A stretch of DNA of 52,124 bases, taken from NCBI GenBank assembly GCA_024694145.1, contig JAILKD010000048.1, positions 1-52,124 on the forward strand. The letters are read 5' to 3'. Source of the stretch: a bacterium. Lineage in GTDB: Bacteria; Bacillota_I; Bacilli_A; Acholeplasmatales; JAEDCM01. Numbering within the stretch: position 1 is the stretch's first letter; the number at the start of each line of letters is the position of its first letter. Under the pieces are notes generated by a model, which worked only from the letters and a program-made list of their open reading frames with translations, did no database searches and was not told where the DNA came from. Positions 1 through 7,182 of this stretch are shown here, one piece after another. The translations under genes and the position numbers were made by a program.

Positions 1-1259
1 TAACCGAATTAAAAGAATTAAATAAAGATTCTTTTATCATGGTTAAAATAAGTAATATTTCTAATATAGTTGATTATGTTACTTCAGGTATTGATGAATT
101 AATTATTGATGATATTAACTTATTAAAGGAAGCTGATTTAAAATTAAAAGAATTAAATTTAAGGAAATATATTTTATTATCACTAGAATATGATTATTTA
201 AATGCATATGATATTATAAATGCTGCAATTAATGGTTCTAATAGATTCTATTTCAAAAAATCTATTTTACTTTCACTAGGTTGTGTTGGTTATAACAAAT
301 GTTATAAATGTCCAAACGGATTGTTTGGTAGTTTAAAATATTATGGTAATGATATTTATCTAAAGAGATTTATTGAATTTTTAAGTTATGAAACTTTTGT
401 GGTTGCATCACTAATTGGATATAATGGATTTAGCGATAAACATGAATCTTATATAACTAATAATTCAAATATTAATGAGCTTATATTAAAGAATGCTAGA
501 AGTGGTATTACAGATATGAACTGCAATGCTATACTTGATGATAATATAGGAACATCTTTAAGAAATATTGATAGGAACCTTTATGTTAGAATTAATGGTA
601 ATGTAGGATATAATTTTGGTTCATACATTAATAGTAAAGTTACATTATCTCTTAATGGAACTTGCCAAAAATATTTAGGCAAGTGTTTAGATGGTGGATT
701 AATTTATATTTATAACAATACAATTAATGAGCTTAATGATGATAAGAATTATTTAGTTGGTAAAAATGCATTATATAAAGCAAATAGCGGTAAAGTATTT
801 ATTGATGGATATGCATCAAGCTATTTTGCGTTTGCGAATAACGGAGCAACAGCCGTTGTTTTAGGTATGGATGATTATGGTTGTAGTTTTATGACTAATG
901 GTGTAGTAATTTGTTTAGGTGAAATAGGATATAACTTTGCCTACAATATGACTGGTGGAGTCGCATATATTTATGATGAATTTAAAAATTTAGAATCAAA
1001 AGTAGATACAAAATTAGTAGATATAGTTAAAATTGATGGAGATGATTTATTATATCTATCAAATATAATTAACGAGTTTAAAGATTTAACTAAATCTAAA
1101 AAAGCAACAGCACTATCTAAATACATTAACTCTGATTTATTCTTTAAGGTTGTACCAAAGAATTATGGTGTGATGTTAAAGATGGTTAATAACAAGAAAA
1201 AAAGCGGATTAAGCTTTGATGAAGCCATAAAAGAGGTGAGCAAGTTTGAGAAAGCCTAG
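1..1259 (+). CDS. gltB: Glutamate synthase large subunit-like protein, C-terminal part (5' end outside window)
   Basis: The frame is open from the first base of the window, so the ATG at 39 is internal and the true start lies upstream. What is visible matches the end of the FMN domain and the C-terminal beta-helical GXGXG domain of glutamate synthase, for example GNVGYNFGSYI and YLGKCLDGGLIYIY. The family's 3Fe-4S cysteines appear as GC-x5-C-x2-C, two residues shorter than the usual C-x5-C-x4-C. The glycine-rich GGTG stretch that binds FMN phosphate and the GFGT stretch before the cysteines are replaced by unrelated residues. A GltD-like gene overlaps the 3' end by 14 bp, which supports a two-subunit enzyme. 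The cofactor-site losses make normal glutamate synthase activity uncertain. Confidence 0.72.
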   Translation, partial: TELKELNKDSFIMVKISNISNIVDYVTSGIDELIIDDINLLKEADLKLKELNLRKYILLSLEYDYLNAYDIINAAINGSNRFYFKKSILLSLGCVGYNKCYKCPNGLFGSLKYYGNDIYLKRFIEFLSYETFVVASLIGYNGFSDKHESYITNNSNINELILKNARSGITDMNCNAILDDNIGTSLRNIDRNLYVRINGNVGYNFGSYINSKVTLSLNGTCQKYLGKCLDGGLIYIYNNTINELNDDKNYLVGKNALYKANSGKVFIDGYASSYFAFANNGATAVVLGMDDYGCSFMTNGVVICLGEIGYNFAYNMTGGVAYIYDEFKNLESKVDTKLVDIVKIDGDDLLYLSNIINEFKDLTKSKKATALSKYINSDLFFKVVPKNYGVMLKMVNNKKKSGLSFDEAIKEVSKFEKA

Positions 1260-2604
1260 TGATAGAATTAAAGATTTTAATGAAATCTATGATAGTTTAA
1301 AAATAGAAGATTTAAGCACTTTAGCTAGTAAATGTAATAACTGTAGTGATCCTTTTTGTAGTAAGAATATGGTTTTAGATAATAAGCTTATAGGGTGTCC
1401 ACTTAATATAAGTATTAATAAAGTTATGTCTTTAATTAAATATGGATTAATAAAAGAGGCATATTTAGAACTAACAAAGAATAATCCTTTTCCTGAACTT
1501 ACTGAAAGAATTTGTGATGGATACTGTGAATATTCATGTATTAATGCTAAAGATGGTAAGTCTACAGAAATAAAAAATATTTTAAGAACTTTAGCTGATT
1601 ATGGATTAGATAACTATGTAGATATTAAATGTGAATCTAATAACTTTAAAAAAGTAACAATTATAGGTAGTGGTATAGCTGGTTTAACAGCTGCATACTA
1701 TTTAAGAAAAGAAGGCTTTGATGTTACTATATATGAAAAAGATTTAAATCCTGGTGGAACACTTTTATATGGTATATCTAATATGAGATTAGATAAAAAT
1801 ATATTAAATAAAAGAATAAACATCTTAAAACAAATGGGTATTAAGTTTATTTGTAATACAGAAGTAACAAGAGTTATTTCACCACAAGAAGTATTAGAAA
1901 ATACAGATGCATTAGTTCTTGCTAGTGGTGTAATTAAAAAAGCATATGTTGCTAAAGGTATGGGATTAAAGAATGTAATGTATGCAACAGACTATCTTAA
2001 AAAAGTAACGAAAAATATCTTAGATATGGGGAAATCTAACATATTAGAAAACAAAAATGTTATAGTTTTAGGTAATGGTAAAACTAGTGAAGATGTTATT
2101 AGTTATGCTATTAGAGAAAATGTTAGAATGATTGGCGTAATAGATTATAAAAATATGCCACCACTAAAAAGAACAACATCTTGGCCATATGAGGATGATT
2201 CAATAAATAAAAGTGAAGCAGCTCTTGATGCAAGAACTAAATTTGGGATGGATCCTAGAAGCTTTAATATGACTATTAGAGAAATTAATGGAGAAGGTCA
2301 AGTTGAGAGTGTAAAAATATGTCAAGTTAAATGGGATAATAATAAACCAGTTTTACTAGATCATGATCAAATATTTCCTGTTGATGTAGTAATAGTATCA
2401 ATTGGTAATATTGGATATGAGGAGGATTTAATTAATTATTTTGATATTGATATAGTCAATAAAATGGTAGATGAAAATAATCATAAAAATAATAATAAAG
2501 TATTCATTTGTGGTGAAGCATTAGTTAATAATGGAGTTAGTGCACTAGCTATAAAAGATGCAATAAAATGTGCTAAGGAGGTTAGTGAATACCTTGAAGC
2601 TTAG
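1246..2604 (+). CDS. gltD: Glutamate synthase small subunit-like FAD/NAD(P) oxidoreductase
   Basis: The 452-residue protein follows the GltD plan. N-terminal cysteine clusters (CNNCSDPFC, then GCPLN, then CDGYCEYSC) bind 4Fe-4S centres. An FAD Rossmann motif GSGIAGLTAAYYL starts near residue 141, followed by PGGTLLYGI. A second nucleotide fold begins VIVLGNGKTSEDVI. In the family this subunit passes NADPH electrons to the large subunit for glutamate synthesis from glutamine and 2-oxoglutarate. The start is TTG at 1246, preceded by GAGGTGAG and overlapping the gltB-like gene, so the two are translationally coupled. The NAD(P)-site GGGDTG and the C-terminal AGD motif of typical GltD are altered (GNGKTS, CGEAL), so this is a divergent member. 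Confidence 0.78.
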   Translation: MRKPSDRIKDFNEIYDSLKIEDLSTLASKCNNCSDPFCSKNMVLDNKLIGCPLNISINKVMSLIKYGLIKEAYLELTKNNPFPELTERICDGYCEYSCINAKDGKSTEIKNILRTLADYGLDNYVDIKCESNNFKKVTIIGSGIAGLTAAYYLRKEGFDVTIYEKDLNPGGTLLYGISNMRLDKNILNKRINILKQMGIKFICNTEVTRVISPQEVLENTDALVLASGVIKKAYVAKGMGLKNVMYATDYLKKVTKNILDMGKSNILENKNVIVLGNGKTSEDVISYAIRENVRMIGVIDYKNMPPLKRTTSWPYEDDSINKSEAALDARTKFGMDPRSFNMTIREINGEGQVESVKICQVKWDNNKPVLLDHDQIFPVDVVIVSIGNIGYEEDLINYFDIDIVNKMVDENNHKNNNKVFICGEALVNNGVSALAIKDAIKCAKEVSEYLEA

Positions 2605-2782
2605 TATTAAATATTCTGTTTTAGGATTTTTACTTCCTATAATAGGAGTAATCATAGGGCATTTCTTATTAAAGAAAAATGAAATGGTTGCAAGAAGTAT
2701 AAGAAGAGGCTCTGCATTATCTACAATAATAGTAGTTTTAGTAGGATCATTTTTGATATATTATTTTGCCCTAGTAAAATAA
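2594..2782 (+). CDS. Small two-helix membrane protein, unknown function
   Basis: A 62-residue protein with two hydrophobic segments (about residues 7-24 and 41-60) joined by a basic loop, ending in LVK. It overlaps the end of gltD by 11 bp. The start is uncertain: TTG at 2594 lies 12 nt after a strong AAGGAGG (2575-2581), while GTG at 2585 is too close. No recognisable family. The membrane part resembles the helices of the zinc-ribbon/DUF4190-type proteins encoded near 20.5 kb, but the zinc ribbon is absent. Confidence 0.5.
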   Translation: MKLSIKYSVLGFLLPIIGVIIGHFLLKKNEMVARSIRRGSALSTIIVVLVGSFLIYYFALVK

Positions 2783-2795
2783 TTAAAAAAAATGG

Positions 2796-2824
2796 TTGAA
2801 AAAGGATTTTAAAAAATGTATAAT
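2796..2824 (+). promoter_or_regulatory. Promoter of the tRNA unit
   Basis: TTGAAA (2796-2801), a 17-bp spacer and TATAAT (2819-2824). Transcription would start near 2831, about 22 nt before tRNA-Gln. Confidence 0.75.
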
Positions 2825-2852
2825 TAATAGTGCGGTAAATAAAAGACACTAT

Positions 2853-2926
2853 AGGGCCATAGCCAAGCGGTAAGGCAAAGGACTTTGACTCCTTCATCGT
2901 AGGTTCGAATCCTGCTGGCCCTGCCA
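2853..2926 (+). tRNA. trnQ: tRNA-Gln (anticodon TTG)
   Basis: A 74-nt cloverleaf with encoded CCA. Acceptor strands AGGGCCA and TGGCCCT pair, the discriminator is G, the anticodon loop is CTTTGAC with TTG as anticodon, and the T loop is GGTTCGAATCC. It decodes CAA and CAG glutamine codons. Confidence 0.95.
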
Positions 2927-2954
2927 CTTTTATTTACCAATTAATCTTATACAT

Positions 2955-3038
2955 GCGGGTGTGGCGAAATTGGCAGACGCACTAGACTTAGGATCTAGCG
3001 CCTTAGGCATGCAGGTTCGACTCCTGTCACCCGCACCA
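2955..3038 (+). tRNA. trnL: tRNA-Leu (anticodon TAG)
   Basis: An 84-nt class II tRNA with encoded CCA. Acceptor GCGGGTG pairs with CACCCGC, the anticodon loop is CTTAGGA (TAG), and a long variable arm (GCGCCTTAGGCATG region) is typical of leucine tRNAs. It lies 28 bp after tRNA-Gln and shares its promoter and terminator. Confidence 0.95.
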
Positions 3039-3049
3039 TACTTGAAGCA

Positions 3050-3078
3050 AACTAATCGGTTATTGATTAGTTTTTTTA
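3050..3078 (+). terminator. Intrinsic terminator of the tRNA unit
   Basis: AACTAATC (3050-3057) pairs with GATTAGTT (3065-3072) and is followed by a T run. Confidence 0.85.
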
Positions 3079-3137
3079 TTTTTTAAAATAGAATACGTTT
3101 TTATTATTAAAAATGTTTTTTAATATAAAAAAAGTGT

Positions 3138-3143
3138 TATAAT
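3138..3143 (+). promoter_or_regulatory. pta -10 box
   Basis: TATAAT 45 bp upstream of the pta start. No convincing -35 box is visible. Confidence 0.5.
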
Positions 3144-3187
3144 AATATTGGTTTTAAAAATAAAATATATTTTTGGAGGATTTAATT

Positions 3188-4210
3188 ATGGGAATGTTTG
3201 ATAAGTTATTAACAAACTTAAAAGCAAAAAGGAAAACAATCGTTTTTACTGAAGGAACTGATTCAAGAATTTTAGAAGCAGCTTCTAGATTATTAAAAGA
3301 AGATTTAATGGATGTTATTTTATGTGGAAATGTTGATGGCGTTAAGAGTGCTGCAAAAACTTGTGGTTTTGATATTTCTAAAGCACAAATCATTGACCCA
3401 CTAAACTATAGCGAATTTGATAACATGGTTGATACTATGGTTGAACTTAGAAAAGGTAAGATGACTAAAGAAGAATGTACTGATCTTTTAAAGAAATCTA
3501 ACTATTTTGGAACAATGTTAGTTAAGATGGGTAAAGCTGATGCACTTCTTGGTGGAGCTACTTATTCAACAGCTGATACAGTTAGACCTGCATTACAAAT
3601 TGTTAAAACTAAAAAAGGTGCTAACTTAGTTAGTTCATCATTCATTTTATTTAGAGAAAAAGATGGTGTTGAAGAAAAGATTGCTATGGGTGACTGTGCA
3701 ATTAACATTTCTTATGAAGATACAATTGATAAAGTAACTGGTGAAGTAACACTTACTGGTGCTAGAAAATTAGCAGAAGTTGCTGTTGAAACTGCAAAGA
3801 CTGCTTCATTCTTTGAAATTGATCCAAAAGTTGCAGTACTTTCATTCTCTACATATGGTTCAGGAAAAGGTGGAACAGTTAAGTTAAGTCATGATGCAGT
3901 TATTGAAGCTAGAAATATTGATCCAAATCTAGTAATTGATGGTGAATTCCAATTTGATGCTGCTGTAAGCCCAGTAGTTGCTAAGACTAAATGCCCTGAT
4001 TCACAAGTTGCCGGAAAAGCAAATACATTCATTTTCCCACTAATTGAAGCAGGTAACATTGGTTATAAAATTGCTCAAAGATTAGGTGGATATGAAGCAT
4101 ATGGACCAATACTTCAAGGATTAAATGCTCCAATTAATGACTTATCACGTGGATGCAACGCTGATGAAGTTTATAAAATGGCTATAATCACTGCTGGTAT
4201 GGCTGAATAA
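3188..4210 (+). CDS. pta: Phosphate acetyltransferase
   Basis: Transfers the acetyl group between CoA and phosphate (acetyl-CoA + Pi to acetyl phosphate + CoA), the first step of ATP-yielding acetate fermentation in the cytoplasm. The 340-residue protein has the full short-form Pta fold. Motifs include GATYSTADTVRPALQI, SFSTYGSGKGGTVKLS, DGEFQFDAA, CPDSQVAGKANTFIFP and EAGNIGYKIAQRLGG. The ATG at 3188 is chosen because GGAGGA (3175-3180) sits 7 nt before it; an upstream TTG overlaps that ribosome binding site. It is a single-gene unit with its own terminator. No acetate kinase gene is adjacent. Confidence 0.95.
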   Translation: MGMFDKLLTNLKAKRKTIVFTEGTDSRILEAASRLLKEDLMDVILCGNVDGVKSAAKTCGFDISKAQIIDPLNYSEFDNMVDTMVELRKGKMTKEECTDLLKKSNYFGTMLVKMGKADALLGGATYSTADTVRPALQIVKTKKGANLVSSSFILFREKDGVEEKIAMGDCAINISYEDTIDKVTGEVTLTGARKLAEVAVETAKTASFFEIDPKVAVLSFSTYGSGKGGTVKLSHDAVIEARNIDPNLVIDGEFQFDAAVSPVVAKTKCPDSQVAGKANTFIFPLIEAGNIGYKIAQRLGGYEAYGPILQGLNAPINDLSRGCNADEVYKMAIITAGMAE

Positions 4211-4229
4211 TAATTTATTAATATACAAA

Positions 4230-4260
4230 AAAGACTCATTTTGAGTCTTTTTATTTTTTT
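4230..4260 (+). terminator. pta terminator
   Basis: AAAGACTCA (4230-4238) pairs with TGAGTCTTT (4242-4250), followed by TTATTTTTTT. Confidence 0.9.
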
Positions 4261-4270
4261 ATGGTATAAT
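4241..4270 (+). promoter_or_regulatory. Promoter of the acetyltransferase gene
   Basis: TTGAGT (4241-4246), 18-bp spacer, TATAAT (4265-4270). The -35 box lies inside the pta terminator stem. The 5' leader would be only about 15 nt. Confidence 0.5.
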
Positions 4271-4292
4271 TAATCTATAAGGATGTGTTATT

Positions 4293-5537
4293 GTGGATGA
4301 TTTTATTGATAGGAAAGTACAGTTTGTCGCAAACCTTTTAAAGGTTAGTGATAAAAAATCAAATGAATTAAAAAATCTTTATTCTGGACTACCATTTGAT
4401 TTTGATGATGAAGCAATCCAAAAACTAATAAAAAAATCTAATGAATTATGCCTTAAATTTAAAAGTCTTGCAGAAAAGAAACATAAATCTAGTTTTGGAT
4501 TAAAAATAGATAATATAAAAAGACTAGAAATATTAAGACAATTATTTTGTGGAAAATACATGGTTTGTGATGTTAGAAGCGGAATTAACTTAATTATTGG
4601 TTTAGTAGATGCACCTTCTATGACTTTTTTTAATTATGATGTTATATTTAATCCTGCTTTAGTAAAAATTGATGGTGGTGTTGAAATAGCTCCAAAAGTA
4701 GAAATAGGAGAAAAAATCGATTTAAAAGAATATGCTAAAACTGGCTTACCACATATTAATATAAAAAAAGATGTATGGCTTGGTTTAGGTGTAAAGGTAA
4801 GAAATAATGTTACTATTAATGAAAAAGTAGTAGTAGGTGCAGGAGCAATAGTTGAAACTGATATAGAAAGCGAAAGCCTTGCTTTAGGACGCCCTGCAAA
4901 AGTTAAAAGAAAAATCACAAATGAAGAAAAAGAGAAGCGTTATGGTAAAGGGTCTCCTTTTACAATTGATGAAGAAAATATATTGTATGATGCAGTAAGT
5001 AAATGGACAAAACTAAAAAGAATAAAATTTCATAATATATTAGAAGGAAATCAATTTAATTTGATTGATTCAAAATTAATGAAATTATACAAGACTACTC
5101 ATACAATATCTGAAGGACTAAATGCTACTAATTTAACTATAGAAGAGAAAAATAAGGGAATAGATTATTTGTTTCCATTAAAAGGTGAAAACTTTAAATT
5201 AGGTAAAAACTTGCATTTAGATATGATAGGTACATCTAAAATAGGGAATAATGTAATAATAGGTGATGATGTTACTATTGGAGGTAACTTAGTTGTTGGT
5301 GATAATGTAGTTATAGGTAATAACACATCACTATTTGCTTCAGGGCATCCAATATACTCTAAAAGAAGAAAAATGATGTTTAAATTAAAAAAAGGAATTG
5401 TTCAAATTGGCCAAAATGATTTAATAGTTATTAAAGATAATGTTAAAATTGGTAATAATGTAATTGTTTTACCTGGATCAGTTGTAGATAAAGACATTCC
5501 TGATAATGTTATCTATGCTAAGAATAAGATAATATAG
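4293..5537 (+). CDS. Tandem hexapeptide-repeat (maltose O-acetyltransferase-like) protein
   Basis: A 414-residue protein made of two left-handed beta-helix acyltransferase halves. The first (about residues 1-210) has a maltose acetyltransferase-like N-terminal helical segment and a hexapeptide coil ending in LALGRPAKVKRK. The second (about 210-414) repeats the plan with IGNNVIIGDDVTIGG and a C-terminal IGNNVIVLPGSVV. Such enzymes move acetyl from acetyl-CoA to sugars or serine. The second half keeps a catalytic-type histidine in FASGHP. The first half lacks a histidine at the equivalent place, so probably only one half is catalytic. The start is GTG at 4293, after AAGGATG. Substrate unknown. 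Confidence 0.75.
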   Translation: MDDFIDRKVQFVANLLKVSDKKSNELKNLYSGLPFDFDDEAIQKLIKKSNELCLKFKSLAEKKHKSSFGLKIDNIKRLEILRQLFCGKYMVCDVRSGINLIIGLVDAPSMTFFNYDVIFNPALVKIDGGVEIAPKVEIGEKIDLKEYAKTGLPHINIKKDVWLGLGVKVRNNVTINEKVVVGAGAIVETDIESESLALGRPAKVKRKITNEEKEKRYGKGSPFTIDEENILYDAVSKWTKLKRIKFHNILEGNQFNLIDSKLMKLYKTTHTISEGLNATNLTIEEKNKGIDYLFPLKGENFKLGKNLHLDMIGTSKIGNNVIIGDDVTIGGNLVVGDNVVIGNNTSLFASGHPIYSKRRKMMFKLKKGIVQIGQNDLIVIKDNVKIGNNVIVLPGSVVDKDIPDNVIYAKNKII

Positions 5538-5583
5538 AATAAGTAAATGATATAATAGGATTAAAGCGATAGGATGTGTTATT

Positions 5584-5871
5584 TTGGAAAATAAGAATGT
5601 ATTGATAGAAGCTAAAAACCTTGTTAAAACATATGGTGAAGGTGAAGGCTTAACATATGCTTTAAATGATGTGTCTATAAAAATATACGAACATGATTTT
5701 TTAGTCATTATTGGTGGATCTGGTTGCGGTAAATCTACTTTTTTAAATATGATTGGAGCAATCGATACTGTTGATAGTGGAAGCATTATTGTAAATGGTC
5801 GTGACATTACTTCGCTTAAAGATAAAGATTTAACTTTTATGTCACTTATTATCAATGAATTCTATTGCTAG
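5584..5871 (+). pseudogene. Truncated ABC transporter ATP-binding protein (LolD/MacB type) remnant
   Basis: The first 80 or so residues match the start of a LolD/MacB-type ATPase. They include KNLVKTYGEGEGLTYALNDV, Walker A GGSGCGKST and GAIDTVDSGSIIVNG. The similarity stops after DITSLKDKDLTF; the last 15 residues are unrelated and end at TAG. The Q-loop, signature LSGGQ, Walker B and H-loop are absent, so it cannot be a working ATPase. A terminator follows within 45 bp, suggesting that a deletion removed the rest of the gene and its permease. The start is TTG at 5584 after AGGATG; the 13 bases AGGATGTGTTATT are the same as those before the gene at 4293. Confidence 0.75.
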
Positions 5872-5912
5872 ATGGAATATAGCGGATAATACAAGAAGTA
5901 GAGAATAAAAAG

Positions 5913-5938
5913 AAGGCTCGTAAATGAGCCTTTTTTGT
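5913..5938 (+). terminator. Terminator after the ABC remnant
   Basis: AAGGCTC (5913-5919) pairs with GAGCCTT (5926-5932), followed by a T run. Confidence 0.85.
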
Positions 5939-5966
5939 TTACTATAAATGATACATAGTGTATAAT
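5938..5966 (+). promoter_or_regulatory. Promoter-like element far upstream of the XRE gene
   Basis: TTTACT (5938-5943), 17-bp spacer, TATAAT (5961-5966), 236 bp before the XRE start. A transcript from here would either form a long leader or stop at the hairpin near 6150. Confidence 0.5.
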
Positions 5967-6201
5967 ATTAATTGTTAAAGCAACAAAATGTTTGCTTAAT
6001 AATCGTTTTTATAATTTTGTTATTTCTTTTCAAAAAAAGTTTTATAAAAAAATGCAATTATTTTTTAAAAAACAATAAGTGAGAAAATGGCTTAGTTTGG
6101 CCGGTTCAACATTATGTTTAGTGAAATCAAAATATTGTTTATACAATTTTTTGTTGAGTTGTGATTAACTATAATTGAATAAACATAAAGGAGAAGATAA
6201 A

Positions 6202-7167
6202 ATGGATTTTGGAGCCAATATAAAAGAATTTAGAACAAAAAAAGGCATGACACAAAAAGATCTTGCCAATGAACTTAACGTTACTGCTCAGGCGGTATCT
6301 AGATGGGAGAATAATGAAGTTGAACCATCTATATCTACAATTAATCAAATGGCTGAATTATTTAATTGTAGTATTGACGAATTATTTGGAAAGGTTAAAA
6401 AGCAAGACGATCAAAAGGATGATAATGTAGTCATCAATATAAATAATGAAAATGATAAGAAAGAAGATAATGTAGTTCAAGTAAAAACGAACATTGCAAT
6501 ATGTAGTTGTTGCAACAAACCATTATATGAACAAGCAGAGATAAAAAGATGGAAATACTACAATTACGTGAGACATGGCAGATCATCATATAGAGAAGAT
6601 GCATCAGATATATTATGCGAAGATTGCTTTAATGAAAGAGCAAACGAAGAAAAGGCTAAAGCTGCTCAAAGTAAACAAATATATGAAAATGGATTTGTTA
6701 AAAGAAGAATAAAAGCTATTGTTGTTATGAGTTTAATAATGGCTGTAGCAATTTTCTTTGCAGTATTATTTGCTATAGGTTTGACTAAGAATCAAGTGCC
6801 AACGGTATTAGTTTTCTTGCTAACAGGTCTATTATTCTCAATGCTTGTTGGAAGTGCTATACTTGGTGGAACTTTCTTAGGAGATTTATGGTTAACTATT
6901 TCATCATGGGGATTTGTAAGATTTCCTGGAATAATTTTTACTGCTGATGCAGACGGAATTAAGTTCTTAATCGTAATGAAAGTACTATTCTTCTTCTTAG
7001 GAATTGGTTTTGTATTATTAGCAGAAGCAATTGCAACAACAATATGTATGGTTGTTGGTCCATTTGTATTCCCTGTTGCCCTTTATAGAAATATTAAAAA
7101 AATTGACCCTGATAAATCAGGAAAAACAATGAGTGATACTTTATTAGAATTAAATAATGTAGAATAA
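6202..7167 (+). CDS. XRE-family regulator with zinc-ribbon and membrane domain
   Basis: A 321-residue protein. Residues 1-66 form an XRE helix-turn-helix (TQKDLANELNVTAQAVSRWE), the DNA-binding part. A charged Asn/Lys/Asp linker follows. C101-x2-C104 and C139-x2-C142 look like a zinc ribbon. The C-terminal half carries about four membrane helices (near 172-194, 200-222, 255-278 and 280-297). It is therefore likely a membrane-anchored transcription factor that reads a membrane or envelope signal (inference). The start is ATG 6202 after AAAGGAGAAG. The lipoprotein gene begins 15 bp downstream, so the two are co-transcribed and the lipoprotein may be its target or sensor partner. Confidence 0.75.
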   Translation: MDFGANIKEFRTKKGMTQKDLANELNVTAQAVSRWENNEVEPSISTINQMAELFNCSIDELFGKVKKQDDQKDDNVVININNENDKKEDNVVQVKTNIAICSCCNKPLYEQAEIKRWKYYNYVRHGRSSYREDASDILCEDCFNERANEEKAKAAQSKQIYENGFVKRRIKAIVVMSLIMAVAIFFAVLFAIGLTKNQVPTVLVFLLTGLLFSMLVGSAILGGTFLGDLWLTISSWGFVRFPGIIFTADADGIKFLIVMKVLFFFLGIGFVLLAEAIATTICMVVGPFVFPVALYRNIKKIDPDKSGKTMSDTLLELNNVE

Positions 7168-7182
7168 ATATGGAGGAAAAAG

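Larger units (their letters stand above)
5872..6201. other. Gene-free interval before the XRE regulator
   Basis: This 330-bp interval contains the terminator and promoter listed separately and no credible gene. It also holds an AGCAACA/TGTTTGCT imperfect hairpin (about 5980-5997) and an ATTGT-TTAT-ACAAT hairpin (6134-6147) flanked by AAAA and a T run. A TATAAT (6170-6175) lies 26 bp before the XRE start. Most of it is A/T runs. Confidence 0.5.

Noticed and set aside
2721-2927. Minus-strand reading frame beginning MAGPAGFEPT
   Set aside because: It is the false translation of the tRNA-Gln antisense strand, a common annotation artefact.
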